Assembly (NCBI RefSeq): GCF_040081985.1
Contig: NZ_JBEBMH010000001.1
Span: forward strand, 434,001-498,000
Length of the DNA stretch: 64,000 nt
Reading direction: 5' to 3'
Source: Kumtagia yinganensis
GTDB lineage: Bacteria > Pseudomonadota > Alphaproteobacteria > Rhizobiales > Rhizobiaceae
The notes under the pieces were generated by a model that did no database searches, had not been told where the DNA came from, and saw only the letters and a list, made by a program, of their open reading frames with translations. The position numbers and the translations under genes are program-made. The first letter of the stretch is position 1, and the number at the start of each line of letters is the position of its first letter. This document shows positions 16,943 through 25,557 of this stretch, in pieces.

Positions 16943-17940
16943 GCGAAGCGCAGCCTCTGGCCGATGCCCCTAGCCGCCGCCTTGGTAAGCATCGCCTTGC
17001 CCAGCGCGATGTCGGAGAGCGACAGGCCGCGATGCCAGAACAAGATCGTCTCGTCGTCGCTTTCCCGGCCGGACTTCAGCCCCGCCGCGATCTGCCCGAG
17101 TTCGGCATGCAGCGTTTCTTCGCTCAGCCGGCCGGTCTCGACATGGGCGCGCAGCGAGCCGAACTTTCCGGTTCTGCACTGGCCCCAGTCGTCCACCACC
17201 ATCTTGTCCATGATGTCGGTCAGAGACAGTTCCACCGCGCTCATCGTGCCGTAGGGGACCACGAAGGCGCCCGGCTTGATCCATTCCGTCTTCAGCATCG
17301 GCTCCGGCTGAGACAGCCGTGACGCCTCGACGATTATATCGGCGCCCTCGATGGCGCTTTGCCAATCCTGCGTTGCCCTTACCGGCTTGCCGAGAACGGC
17401 CGACAGCTTTGCCGCAAAACCATCCCGGCTTTCCGGGCGGCGCGAATGCACGCGGATCTCGTCGAAATCGAACAGCGAATCCAGCAGGCGCACATTCCAA
17501 TACGCCGTACCGCGCGCGCCAATATGCGCCAGCACTTTCGAGCCCTTGCGCGCCAGGTGTTTTGCGCCGAGCGCCGTCACCGCGCCGGTTCGCATGTCGG
17601 TGATGACGGTGGCGTCCAGAATGGCGCGCGGCATGCCGGTACGCGGATCGAACAGGTTCAGGATACCGAATTCCGACGGCAGCCCGTGCAGGTAATTGTC
17701 GACATAGTCGCCGACGATCTTTACCCCGGCCGCGTCCAGCGGCGCGACGTAGCCGCGCAAGACGTTGAAATGGCCGTGGAAATCTGGATTCGGTTCGAGA
17801 TGCACGCGCGGCTCGATCACCGTCTGGCCTTTGCCCTGCGCTACCAGTCCCGCCTCGACGGCCTCAAGGATTTCGGCGTCCGTCATGGCCAGCGCATCGA
17901 TGTCGAGGGCATTGAGATAGTCGATATAGATCGGCGTCAT
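16939..17940 (-). CDS. Ornithine cyclodeaminase/mu-crystallin family protein
   Basis: NAD(P)-dependent family member of 333 aa; relatives include ornithine cyclodeaminase, alanine dehydrogenase and ketimine reductases. The N-terminal substrate domain includes GVKIVGDYVDNYLHGLP and ILDATVITDMRTGAVTALGA; the Rossmann part has VLAHIGARGTAYWNVRLLD (a GARGT-type nucleotide loop, atypical of the usual GxGxQA) and ADIIVEASR. The ATG at 17940 was chosen at the family's normal N-terminus; the open frame continues far upstream without homology. It overlaps the lyase-like gene by 4 nt and is divergent from the XRE-cupin regulator. True ornithine specificity is not implied. Confidence 0.85.
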   Translation of the reverse strand: MTPIYIDYLNALDIDALAMTDAEILEAVEAGLVAQGKGQTVIEPRVHLEPNPDFHGHFNVLRGYVAPLDAAGVKIVGDYVDNYLHGLPSEFGILNLFDPRTGMPRAILDATVITDMRTGAVTALGAKHLARKGSKVLAHIGARGTAYWNVRLLDSLFDFDEIRVHSRRPESRDGFAAKLSAVLGKPVRATQDWQSAIEGADIIVEASRLSQPEPMLKTEWIKPGAFVVPYGTMSAVELSLTDIMDKMVVDDWGQCRTGKFGSLRAHVETGRLSEETLHAELGQIAAGLKSGRESDDETILFWHRGLSLSDIALGKAMLTKAAARGIGQRLRFA

Positions 17941-18123
17941 CGGACCTGCTTTTTCCTGGCTACCCGCAGGGTGATAGGAGCATTGCTCACATGACGCAAT
18001 CGCCCGCCGCCCGGCGCGGTCGAGCCGCCGGCCAGCAACCCGGCGAGCGGCTGGGCGCTTCTTCCTCCGGAATGCGACGCAGCCCCGCGGCGATTTGCAA
18101 TGGACTTCCTGCTTGTCTGCCTG

Positions 18124-18138
18124 TTCACTGGGAGTGAA
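18124..18138. promoter_or_regulatory. Dyad upstream of XRE-cupin regulator
   Basis: TTCACTGGGAGTGAA is a perfect inverted repeat with 6-bp arms and a 3-bp centre, located 25 bp before the regulator start and 184 bp before the divergent cyclodeaminase start. It is a plausible autoregulatory operator for the XRE-cupin protein. No second copy was noticed near the ABC operon. Confidence 0.4.
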
Positions 18139-18162
18139 AAGGGACGCAACGGGAAGCGGTCG

Positions 18163-18885
18163 ATGGCCAGGGAAAAACACGTCAGCAGGCCACTGCCCGC
18201 AGGGGAAGCAGTCGCGCCTCCCGGGCGCGGTCCTGCCAGCGAGATGGTTCACACGCCACATCCGCTGAACCAGAATCCGCACGCGGTCCGCGATCCCAAG
18301 GAGAACGTTCTGGAGGTGGCCATCGGCCGCGAGGTGAGGGCGCTCCGGAAAAAGCTCGGCATCACCGTCGCCGATCTGGCGGCCACTGCCAGCATCTCGC
18401 TGGGCATGCTCTCCAAGATCGAGAACGGCAACACCTCTCCCTCCCTGACCACGCTGCAGGCGCTGTCGCGGGCGCTCGGCGTGCCGCTGACGGCCTTCCT
18501 GCGGCGCTTCGAGGAAGATCGCAAGGCGGTGTTCGTCAAAGCGGGCGAGGGGGTCGATGTCGAACGCCGCGGGACGCGGGCCGGCCACCAATACCGGCTG
18601 CTCGGCCATGTCGGCGGGACGACCAGCGGAGTCGTCGTCGAACCGTATCTCATCACGCTGACGGAAAACTCGGACGTCTTCCCAACCTTCCAGCACGACG
18701 GCATGGAGTTCCTCTACATGCTGGAGGGCGAAGTGCTCTACCGCCATGGCAGCAATCTCTATCGCATGACGCCGGGCGACAGCCTGTTCTTCGACGCCGA
18801 CGCCCCGCACGGGCCCGAGGAACTGACAAAACTGCCGATGCGCTATCTGTCGATCATCTCCTATCCCCAGAACAGCAGCGAATGA
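18163..18885 (+). CDS. XRE family transcriptional regulator with cupin domain
   Basis: Regulator of 240 aa combining an HTH_3 domain (REVRALRKKLGITVADLAAT and SISLGMLSKIENGNTSPSL, residues about 57-100) with a C-terminal cupin that probably binds a small-molecule effector (HDGMEFLYMLEGEVLYRHG and GDSLFFDADAPHGPEEL). The ATG at 18163 is preceded by GGGAAG; an ATG at 18100 would add 21 residues without family resemblance. It is divergent from the cyclodeaminase-lyase operon. XRE-cupin proteins of this type commonly control amine or amino acid catabolism, so control of the adjacent operon is inferred. Confidence 0.9.
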   Translation: MAREKHVSRPLPAGEAVAPPGRGPASEMVHTPHPLNQNPHAVRDPKENVLEVAIGREVRALRKKLGITVADLAATASISLGMLSKIENGNTSPSLTTLQALSRALGVPLTAFLRRFEEDRKAVFVKAGEGVDVERRGTRAGHQYRLLGHVGGTTSGVVVEPYLITLTENSDVFPTFQHDGMEFLYMLEGEVLYRHGSNLYRMTPGDSLFFDADAPHGPEELTKLPMRYLSIISYPQNSSE

Positions 18886-18951
18886 GCGTCGGCGGCAATG
18901 TCCGACAATCGCTTTCATGGCTAACTCGCGCGCTTTTGCTGATTTCCCTCA

Positions 18952-18970
18952 CATGAATATAAAATTCATG
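18952..18970. promoter_or_regulatory. Perfect dyad upstream of mgsABC
   Basis: CATGAAT (18952-18958) and ATTCATG (18964-18970) form a perfect inverted repeat around ATAAA, 66 bp upstream of the first mgs start. It is AT-rich against the surrounding GC and could be an operator. The cognate regulator is unknown; the glx clusters of other rhizobia have an AraC-type gene, which is absent here. Confidence 0.4.
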
Positions 18971-19035
18971 GTGGTTGAAGGCGGTGGCGACCTCTGCTAT
19001 TCGTAGCGGTGAAGCTTGCAGCGGAGACTTGTGCC

Positions 19036-19932
19036 ATGTGCGGCATCGTCGGACTGTTCCTGAAGGACAAGGCGCTTGAGCCGAAATTGGGCGCCATGCT
19101 GTCGGAAATGCTGGTGTCGCTGAGCGACCGCGGACCCGACAGCGCAGGCATCGCCATCTACGGCCCCTCTTCGAAGGGCAAGGCGAAGATCACCATCCAG
19201 TCGGCCCGGCCGGAACAGGATTTCGACGGCCTCGCCGCCGAACTTGGCAAGGTGGTTGCGGCGAAGGTGGCAATGCAGGTGAAATCCACGCATGCGGTGA
19301 TCGAGGTGCCCGCCGGCAAGCTCGAGGCTGCCCGCGACGCGCTGCCGGCCTTGCGGCCGGACGTGCGCGTCATGGGAGCCGGCGATGCGGTCGAGATTTT
19401 CAAGGAGGTCGGCCTGCCCCGGCAGGTGGTCGAACGCTTCGGCGTCGACGCCATGGGCGGCACGCATGGCATCGGCCACACCCGCATGGCGACGGAATCG
19501 GCGGTCACCACGCTTGGCGCGCATCCCTTCTCGACCGGGCCGGACCAGTGCCTCGTCCATAACGGCTCGCTCTCCAACCACAACAATGTCCGCCGCGACC
19601 TGGTCCGCAAGGGCATGCGGTTCGAGACCGAAAACGACACGGAAGTCGCCGCGGCCTACATCTCGTCGCGCCTGAAGGACGGCAGCGACCTCGGCGAGGC
19701 GCTGGAAGGCACGCTTTCCGACCTCGACGGCTTCTTCACCTTCGTCGTCGGCACGCGCAACGGTTTCGGCGTGGTGCGCGACCCCATCGCCTGCAAGCCC
19801 GCCGTGATGGCAGAGACCGACCAGTACGTGGCCTTCGGCTCGGAATACCGGGCGCTCGCCGGCCTTCCGGGGATTGCCGAGGCAAAAGTCTGGGAGCCTG
19901 AGCCGGCGAAAGTCTATTTCTGGGAGCACTGA
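19036..19932 (+). CDS. mgsA: N-methylglutamate synthase-like subunit A (GlxB; class II glutamine amidotransferase)
   Basis: Class II glutamine amidotransferase of 298 aa. The ATG at 19036 puts the nucleophile Cys at position 2 (MCGIVGLFL); the frame is open upstream but this start is dictated by the mechanism. Further hallmarks are SLSDRGPDSAGIAIY, GIGHTRMATES, LVHNGSLSNHNNVRRDL and ENDTEVAAAYI. It corresponds to the amidotransferase part of glutamate synthase split into three genes (mgsABC, called glxBCD in Sinorhizobium). It would transfer an amino or methylamino group from glutamine or gamma-glutamylmethylamide to 2-oxoglutarate. The next gene starts immediately after its stop. Confidence 0.88.
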   Translation: MCGIVGLFLKDKALEPKLGAMLSEMLVSLSDRGPDSAGIAIYGPSSKGKAKITIQSARPEQDFDGLAAELGKVVAAKVAMQVKSTHAVIEVPAGKLEAARDALPALRPDVRVMGAGDAVEIFKEVGLPRQVVERFGVDAMGGTHGIGHTRMATESAVTTLGAHPFSTGPDQCLVHNGSLSNHNNVRRDLVRKGMRFETENDTEVAAAYISSRLKDGSDLGEALEGTLSDLDGFFTFVVGTRNGFGVVRDPIACKPAVMAETDQYVAFGSEYRALAGLPGIAEAKVWEPEPAKVYFWEH

Positions 19933-20622
19933 ATGCCGGTCGTCATCGATCTCGCAAAGTCTTCGTTGCGCGACCTCAATCAGGCGCTTCATGACATTCC
20001 GGACGGCTCGAACGAGACCGCCTGGGAAGTGCTCAATCCGCGCGGCAGCCATGCGGTGGCCGCCGGTGTCGACAAGCCGGTCAGCGTCGATGTGCGCGGC
20101 AGCGTCGGCTACTACTGCGGCGGCATGAACGACGGCGGCGAGATCACAGTTCATGGCTCGGCTGGGCCGGGCGTCGCCGAGAACATGATGTCAGGTGTGA
20201 TCGTGGTCAAAGGCGATGCCAGCCAATATGCCGGCGCCACCGGGCGCGGCGGGCTGCTGGTCATCGAGGGCAACGCATCGTCGCGCTGCGGCATCTCGAT
20301 GAAGGGCATCGACATCGTCGTGCATGGCTCGATCGGCCACATGTCGGCCTTCATGGCACAGTCGGGAACTCTGGTGGTGCTCGGCGACGCGGGCGACGCG
20401 CTCGGTGATTCCATCTACGAGGCGAAGCTGTTCGTGCGCGGTGCAGTGAAAAGCCTGGGCGCCGACTGCGTGAAGAAGAAGATGAAGCCGAAACATCTGG
20501 AGCGCCTGCGCGAGCTGCTGGAGCGCGCCGGCGTGACCGGCGTCGAGCCTGAGGAATTCACGCGCTACGGCTCGGCGCGAAAACTCTACAATTTCAACAT
20601 CGACAATGCCGACGCGTATTGA
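19933..20622 (+). CDS. mgsB: N-methylglutamate synthase-like subunit B (GlxC; GltB C-terminal domain)
   Basis: Protein of 229 aa equal to the beta-helix domain 3 of the glutamate synthase large subunit. Repeated glycine turns mark the right-handed helix (VRGSVGYYCGGMNDGGEI, VHGSAGPGVAENMMSG, GDASQYAGATGRGGLLVIEG, MAQSGTLVVLGDAG). It packs structurally between the amidotransferase and FMN domains. The ATG directly follows the mgsA stop, and mgsC begins 6 bp after this gene, so translation is coupled. Confidence 0.88.
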   Translation: MPVVIDLAKSSLRDLNQALHDIPDGSNETAWEVLNPRGSHAVAAGVDKPVSVDVRGSVGYYCGGMNDGGEITVHGSAGPGVAENMMSGVIVVKGDASQYAGATGRGGLLVIEGNASSRCGISMKGIDIVVHGSIGHMSAFMAQSGTLVVLGDAGDALGDSIYEAKLFVRGAVKSLGADCVKKKMKPKHLERLRELLERAGVTGVEPEEFTRYGSARKLYNFNIDNADAY

Positions 20623-20628
20623 GGCAGC

Positions 20629-21957
20629 ATGACCTATCGCAACCCGCCGACCGCGCCGCGCAAGTCGGCGACCTTCGACGACTACACGCTGTCGGAAATC
20701 CGCCGCGCGGCGGCCACCGGCATTTATGATATCCGCGGTGCCGGCGCGAAGCGCAAGCTGCCGCATTTCGACGACCTGCTGTTCCTCGGCGCGTCGATCT
20801 CGCGCTATCCGTTGGAGGGTTATCGCGAGCGCTGCGGCACCGAGGTCGTTCTGGGCAGCCGGCATGCGAAGAATCCGATCGAGCTGAAAATCCCCATCAC
20901 AATCGCCGGCATGAGTTTCGGCTCGCTTTCCGGCCCGGCCAAGGAAGCGCTCGGGCGTGGCGCGACCATCGCCGGCACCTCGACCACCACCGGCGACGGC
21001 GGCATGACGGAGGAGGAGCGCGGCCATTCGCAGACGCTGGTCTACCAGTACCTGCCGTCGCGCTACGGCATGAACCCGCGCGACCTCAGACGCGCCGACG
21101 CCATCGAGATCGTGGTCGGGCAGGGTGCCAAACCCGGCGGCGGCGGCATGCTGCTCGGCCAGAAGATTTCCGACCGCGTCGCAGACATGCGCACGCTGCC
21201 GAAAGGCATCGACCAGCGCTCGGCCTGCCGTCACCCGGACTGGACCGGCCCAGACGATCTGGAGATCAAGATCCTCGAAATCCGCGAGATCACCGATTGG
21301 GAAAAGCCGATCTATGTGAAGATCGGCGGTGCGCGGCCCTATTATGATACGGCGCTGGCGGTGAAGTCCGGCGCCGACGTGGTGGTGCTGGACGGCATGC
21401 AGGGCGGCACGGCGGCCACGCAGGAAGTTTTTATCGAGCATGTCGGCATGCCGACGCTGGCCTGCATCCGCCCGGCGGTGAAGGCACTGCAGGACCTAGG
21501 CATGCATCGCAAGGTGCAGTTGATCGTCTCGGGCGGCATCCGCAACGGCGCGGATGTAGCGAAGGCGCTGGCGCTCGGCGCCGACGCGGTGTCGATCGGC
21601 ACGGCGGCGCTGGTGGCGCTCGGGGATAACGATCCGCGCTGGGAGGCGGAATACAACGACCTCGGCACCACCGCCGGTGCCTATGACGACTGGCATGAGG
21701 GCAAGGACCCGGCCGGCATCACCACCCAGGATCCGGATCTGATGCTGCGCCTCGACCCTGCCGCCGCCGGACGGCGGCTCGCCAATTACTTGAAGGTGAT
21801 GACGCTGGAGGCGCAGACCATTGCCCGCGCCTGCGGCAAGAACCACGTCCACAATCTGGAGCCGGAGGACCTCTGCGCGCTGACGGTCGAGGCGGCGGCT
21901 ATGGCGCAGGTGCCGCTGGCCGGCACGGACTGGATACCTGGCAGGAACGGCTACTAG
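20629..21957 (+). CDS. mgsC: N-methylglutamate synthase-like subunit C (GlxD; FMN-binding glutamate synthase domain)
   Basis: FMN-binding synthase barrel of 442 aa. Family features include TIAGMSFGSLSGPAKEALGR, TGDGGMTEEERGHSQTLVYQ, GQGAKPGGGGMLLGQKI, VVLDGMQGGTAATQEVFIEH and the phosphate-binding VSGGIRNGADVAKALALGAD. It performs the reductive glutamate-forming half-reaction. The typical CxxxxxCxxxxC iron-sulphur motif of GltB is not evident. It is the third gene of the tight mgsABC run and is followed by a repeat and then the glutamine synthetase family gene. Confidence 0.88.
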   Translation: MTYRNPPTAPRKSATFDDYTLSEIRRAAATGIYDIRGAGAKRKLPHFDDLLFLGASISRYPLEGYRERCGTEVVLGSRHAKNPIELKIPITIAGMSFGSLSGPAKEALGRGATIAGTSTTTGDGGMTEEERGHSQTLVYQYLPSRYGMNPRDLRRADAIEIVVGQGAKPGGGGMLLGQKISDRVADMRTLPKGIDQRSACRHPDWTGPDDLEIKILEIREITDWEKPIYVKIGGARPYYDTALAVKSGADVVVLDGMQGGTAATQEVFIEHVGMPTLACIRPAVKALQDLGMHRKVQLIVSGGIRNGADVAKALALGADAVSIGTAALVALGDNDPRWEAEYNDLGTTAGAYDDWHEGKDPAGITTQDPDLMLRLDPAAAGRRLANYLKVMTLEAQTIARACGKNHVHNLEPEDLCALTVEAAAMAQVPLAGTDWIPGRNGY

Positions 21958-21983
21958 GGGCGCAGGACGGAACAACAGGAAAT

Positions 21984-22068
21984 GCCGGGGACAGTTTACT
22001 TTCTTTCCGCAGAAGGGCGGAGCCGTTTCAAGGCTGGCGCGGGCGGAAAAAAGTAAACTGTCCCCCAG
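21984..22068 (-). repeat. GGGGACAGTTTACTTT repeat, copy 1
   Basis: Arms GGGGACAGTTTACTTT (21987-22002) and AAAGTAAACTGTCCCC (22050-22065) are perfect inverted repeats enclosing about 47 bp. The interior, read on the minus strand, aligns with that of the copy at 57998-58080 (shared GCCTTGAA.CGGC..CGCCCTTC.GCGG), which fixes this copy as opposite in orientation. It lies in the mgsC-glutamine synthetase spacer and would form a strong hairpin in the transcript. Confidence 0.85.
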
Positions 22069-22119
22069 CGCTTACCGAATAATGGCACCGGAAAATCCGG
22101 GCACAACGGGGAACTTCAT

Positions 22120-23442
22120 ATGGCAAAGACTTCCGAGACCGCAGACCTCGCCGCCTTCGCGAAGGCGAAAAACGTTAAATATTTCATGATCTCTTATACC
22201 GACCTGTTCGGCGGCCAGCGCGCAAAACTGGTGCCGGCGCAGGCGATATCGGACATGCAGAAGGACGGCGCGGGTTTTGCTGGTTTCGCCACCTGGCTCG
22301 ACCTCACCCCGGCGCATCCGGACATGCTGGCGGTGCCGGATGCCAACTCCGTCATCCAGTTGCCGTGGAAGCCGGAAGTTGCCTGGGTCGCCGCCGATTG
22401 CGTGATGGAAGGAAAAACCGTCGACCAGACGCCGCGCGCCACGCTGAAGCGGCTGACGGCGGAGGCGGCCGCGGAAGGCATGTATGTGAAGACCGGCGTG
22501 GAGGCCGAGTTTTTTCTGATCTCTCCCGATGGAACCGCGATTTCCGATGCCGCCGACACGGCCTCGAAACCCTGCTACGACCAGCAGGCGGTCATGCGCC
22601 GCTACGATGTGATCGCCGAAATCTGCGACCACATGCTGACGCTGGGCTGGGGGCCGTACCAGAACGACCATGAGGACGCCAACGGCCAGTTCGAGATGAA
22701 CTGGGCCTTCGACGACGTGCTCGCCACCGCCGACAAACACTCCTTCTTCAAGTTCATGGTGAAGTCGGTCGCGGAAAAGCACGGGCTGCGTGCCACCTTC
22801 ATGCCAAAGCCTTTTTCGGGGCTGACCGGCAATGGTTGCCACGCCCATATTTCCGTCTGGGACGAGGCTGGCAAGACCAACGTCTTTGCCGACGATGCAA
22901 TGGAACTCGGCCTGTCGGCGCGTGGCCGCAATTTTCTGGGCGGCATCATGAAGCATGCCTCGGCGCTGGCGGCGATCACCAATCCGACGGTGAATTCCTA
23001 CAAGCGCATCAACGCGCCGCGCACGGTCTCGGGCGCGACTTGGGCTCCCAACACCGTCACCTGGACCGGCAACAACCGCACCCACATGGTGCGCGTGCCG
23101 GGGCCGGGCCGCTTCGAGCTGCGCCTGCCTGACGGTGCGGCCAATCCGTATCTGCTGCAAGCGGTGATCATCGCGGCGGGGCTGGACGGCATGCGGACCA
23201 AGGCCGATCCGGGAAAACGCTACGACATCGACATGTATCAGTTCGGGCACACGGTGAAGGGCGCGCCAAAACTGCCGCTCAACCTGCTCGACGCGCTGCG
23301 CGAATTCGAAAAGGACAAAGGGCTGAAGGCGGCCCTTGGCGAGGAATTTTCGGCCGCCTATCTGAAGCTCAGGCATCAGGAATGGAATTCTTACGCCTCG
23401 CACTTCACGCAGTGGGAACGCGACAACACGCTGGATGTTTGA
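22120..23442 (+). CDS. Glutamine synthetase family protein (GlnT or gamma-glutamylmethylamide synthetase type)
   Basis: ATP-dependent ligase of 440 aa that joins ammonia or methylamine to glutamate. The N-terminal part has VKYFMISYTDLFGGQRAKLV; the catalytic part shows GVEAEFFLI, the metal-binding NGQFEMNW, FMPKPFSGLTGNGCHAHISV and NPTVNSYKRI followed by RTHMVRVPG. Short C-terminus and NVKYFMISYTDLF match rhizobial GlnT/type III-like and GMAS enzymes. Location after mgsABC, as in methylamine-using bacteria, favours GMAS-like function, but rhizobial glxBCD is also accompanied by glnT, so both remain possible. Confidence 0.85.
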   Translation: MAKTSETADLAAFAKAKNVKYFMISYTDLFGGQRAKLVPAQAISDMQKDGAGFAGFATWLDLTPAHPDMLAVPDANSVIQLPWKPEVAWVAADCVMEGKTVDQTPRATLKRLTAEAAAEGMYVKTGVEAEFFLISPDGTAISDAADTASKPCYDQQAVMRRYDVIAEICDHMLTLGWGPYQNDHEDANGQFEMNWAFDDVLATADKHSFFKFMVKSVAEKHGLRATFMPKPFSGLTGNGCHAHISVWDEAGKTNVFADDAMELGLSARGRNFLGGIMKHASALAAITNPTVNSYKRINAPRTVSGATWAPNTVTWTGNNRTHMVRVPGPGRFELRLPDGAANPYLLQAVIIAAGLDGMRTKADPGKRYDIDMYQFGHTVKGAPKLPLNLLDALREFEKDKGLKAALGEEFSAAYLKLRHQEWNSYASHFTQWERDNTLDV

Positions 23443-23497
23443 GGCAACGATTGCGGGCTTCGACGCGGTGATCACCCCAACCGCCGTGCTTCGCACG

Positions 23498-23576
23498 GCA
23501 TCCTCCCCATCGGGGGGAGGGTGGGACGCCAAGCTCGCCGACCTCCTCCCCCTCGATGTGGGGTCTGAAGGATGCC
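23498..23576. terminator. Imperfect inverted repeat between convergent genes
   Basis: GGCATCC (23498) and GGATGCC (ending 23576) close an imperfect stem whose inner part pairs CTCCCC/GGGGAG-type segments. It sits in the 158-bp gap between the convergent glutamine synthetase-like and ugpC genes and probably serves as a bidirectional terminator. No T-run is obvious. Confidence 0.4.
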
Positions 23577-23600
23577 AGAGGGCGGGAGGGCGTGAGACGC

Positions 23601-24632
23601 TCAACTCAGCCTTTTTCCTGCCCCGTCGAACCAGTGCAGCTTTGCCGGCTCGATGCCAATCGCCAGCCGGTCTCCGGGGACAACCGAAGTGCGGCCCGGC
23701 GCGCGCAGGATGACCCGGTTGCCGCCGAGCAGGCTGTGGATGAAACTTTCGGCGCCGACCGGCTCGACGCCTTCCACCGACACCTCCAGCCCCGACGCAC
23801 CGCCATCGGTTGGCGCGATCGAGGCATCCTCGGGACGGAACCCGACCGTCTGGGCGCCGGGCGGCACCGGAATGCCGGCGGAGGCGGGCAGGGCGGTCGT
23901 CGGCAGCAGGTTCATGGGCGGCGCGCCGATGAAACTGGCGACGAAGGTCGAGGCCGGCTTTTCGTAGACGTCGAGCGGGGCGCCCGTCTGTTCGACCAGG
24001 CCGGCATTCATCACCACCAGCGTGTCGGCGAGCGTCATCGCCTCCAACTGGTCGTGGGTGACGTAGACGGAGGTGACGCCCAGCGCACGCTGGAGCGACT
24101 TGATCTCGACCCGCATCTGGCCGCGCAGTTTGGCGTCGAGGTTTGACAGCGGTTCGTCGAACAGGAAAACCTTCGGGTTGCGCACGATGGCGCGGCCCAT
24201 GGCGACGCGCTGGCGCTGCCCACCGGACAGTTCGCGCGGCCGGCGGTCAAGCAGGTGCGAGAGTTCCAGCGTCTTGGCGGCCGCGCGGACGCGCTTGTCG
24301 ATGTCCTCCTTGCCCATGCCGCGGTTGCGCAGGCCATAGGCCATGTTGTCGTAGACCTTCATGTGTGGGTAGAGCGCGTAGTTCTGGAACACCATGGCGA
24401 TGTCGCGCTCGGCCGGGCCGATCGTGTTGACCACCTTGCCGTCTATCGAAACCGCGCCGGCGGTGATCGATTCCAGCCCCGCGATCATGCGCAAAAGGGT
24501 AGACTTTCCGCAGCCAGACGGCCCGACCAGCACGCACAGCGCCTTGTCGGGAATGGCGATGGAGACGCCCTTCACCGCCTCGACCTTGCCGCCATAGATT
24601 TTTCGCACGTCTTTCAGATCGACGGTTGCCAC
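23601..24632 (-). CDS. ugpC: sn-Glycerol-3-phosphate ABC transporter ATP-binding protein
   Basis: ATPase of 343 aa of the CUT1 sugar-import class. Walker A is GPSGCGKST, the Q-loop is in VFQNYALYPHM, the signature LSGGQRQRVAMGRAI, Walker B VFLFDEPLSNLDAKL and the switch VTHDQLEAMTLAD. The C-terminal TOBE region includes VGFRPEDASI and ends LHWFDGAGKRLS. It starts with GTG, 4 bp after the ugpE stop. The order ugpB-A-E-C identifies the system as a glycerol-3-phosphate importer. Confidence 0.88.
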   Translation of the reverse strand: MATVDLKDVRKIYGGKVEAVKGVSIAIPDKALCVLVGPSGCGKSTLLRMIAGLESITAGAVSIDGKVVNTIGPAERDIAMVFQNYALYPHMKVYDNMAYGLRNRGMGKEDIDKRVRAAAKTLELSHLLDRRPRELSGGQRQRVAMGRAIVRNPKVFLFDEPLSNLDAKLRGQMRVEIKSLQRALGVTSVYVTHDQLEAMTLADTLVVMNAGLVEQTGAPLDVYEKPASTFVASFIGAPPMNLLPTTALPASAGIPVPPGAQTVGFRPEDASIAPTDGGASGLEVSVEGVEPVGAESFIHSLLGGNRVILRAPGRTSVVPGDRLAIGIEPAKLHWFDGAGKRLS

Positions 24633-24636
24633 CGGT

Positions 24637-25557
24637 TCACTTCTCCGTCTCGATCAGTCCGCGCACGAACCAGCGCTGCATGAGAACCACCACCAGGATC
24701 GGCGGCACGATCGCCAGCATCGACGTGACCATCACCAGGTGCCATTGCGTGTCGGCGTCGGCGAAGGACACCATCTTCTTCAGCGCGATCACTATGGTGT
24801 TCATGTCGTTGCGGTTGGTCATCAGCAGTGGCCACAGATATTGCGTCCAGCCGTAGATGAAGAGGATGACGAACAGCGCCGCGATATTGGTGCGCGACAG
24901 CGGCAGCAGGATATCCTTGAAGAACTTCCACGGTCCGGCGCCGTCGATGCGGGCGGCTTCAACCAGCTCGCCCGGGATGGTCAGGAAGAACTGGCGGAAC
25001 AGCAGCGTCGCGGTGGCCGAGGCCATCAGCGGCAGGGTCAGGCCGGTATAGGTGTCGATCAGGCCGAGATCGACCATCACCTTGTAGGTCGGCATGATGC
25101 GCACCTCGACCGGCAGCATCAGCGTGATGAAGATCAGCCAGAAGAAGGTCATGCGCAGCGGGAAGCGGAAGAACACGATCGCATAGGCCGACAGGATGGA
25201 GATCACGATCTTGCCGATGGCGATGGCCAGCGCCATCACGGTCGTGTTGAACAGCAGCGTCCACACATTGACGCCGCCGATGCGGCCGATGCCGCCGAAC
25301 AGCGCCTCGTAGTAATTGTTGAAGAACTCGCCGCCCGGCAGCAGCGGCAAAGGCGGGCGCAGGATGGTCTGCAGCGTGTGGGTCGAGGCGACGAAGGTGT
25401 AGTAGATCGGGAAGGCGACGATGACGATGCCGACAATGAGCAGCCCATGCGCGAGATAGCGCGAGGAGCGGCTGAGCCCCAGCATCTCGCCTTCTTCCCG
25501 CCGCCCGAGCGCGACGGCGGTTCCCTGCGCCTCCGGCCTGGCGGCGGCGTCAGTCAT
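24637..25557 (-). CDS. ugpE: sn-Glycerol-3-phosphate ABC transporter permease
   Basis: Inner-membrane permease of 306 aa. After a cytosolic N-terminus the first membrane segment is LAHGLLIVGIVIVAFPIYYT, and the EAA loop is ELVEAARIDGAGPWKFFKDI. The C-terminal part with YGWTQYLWPLLMT and MNTIVIALKKMV is typical of UgpE. The ATG at 25557 overlaps the end of ugpA by 8 nt; an in-frame start seven codons upstream is less likely because of this coupling. Confidence 0.88.
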   Translation of the reverse strand: MTDAAARPEAQGTAVALGRREEGEMLGLSRSSRYLAHGLLIVGIVIVAFPIYYTFVASTHTLQTILRPPLPLLPGGEFFNNYYEALFGGIGRIGGVNVWTLLFNTTVMALAIAIGKIVISILSAYAIVFFRFPLRMTFFWLIFITLMLPVEVRIMPTYKVMVDLGLIDTYTGLTLPLMASATATLLFRQFFLTIPGELVEAARIDGAGPWKFFKDILLPLSRTNIAALFVILFIYGWTQYLWPLLMTNRNDMNTIVIALKKMVSFADADTQWHLVMVTSMLAIVPPILVVVLMQRWFVRGLIETEK

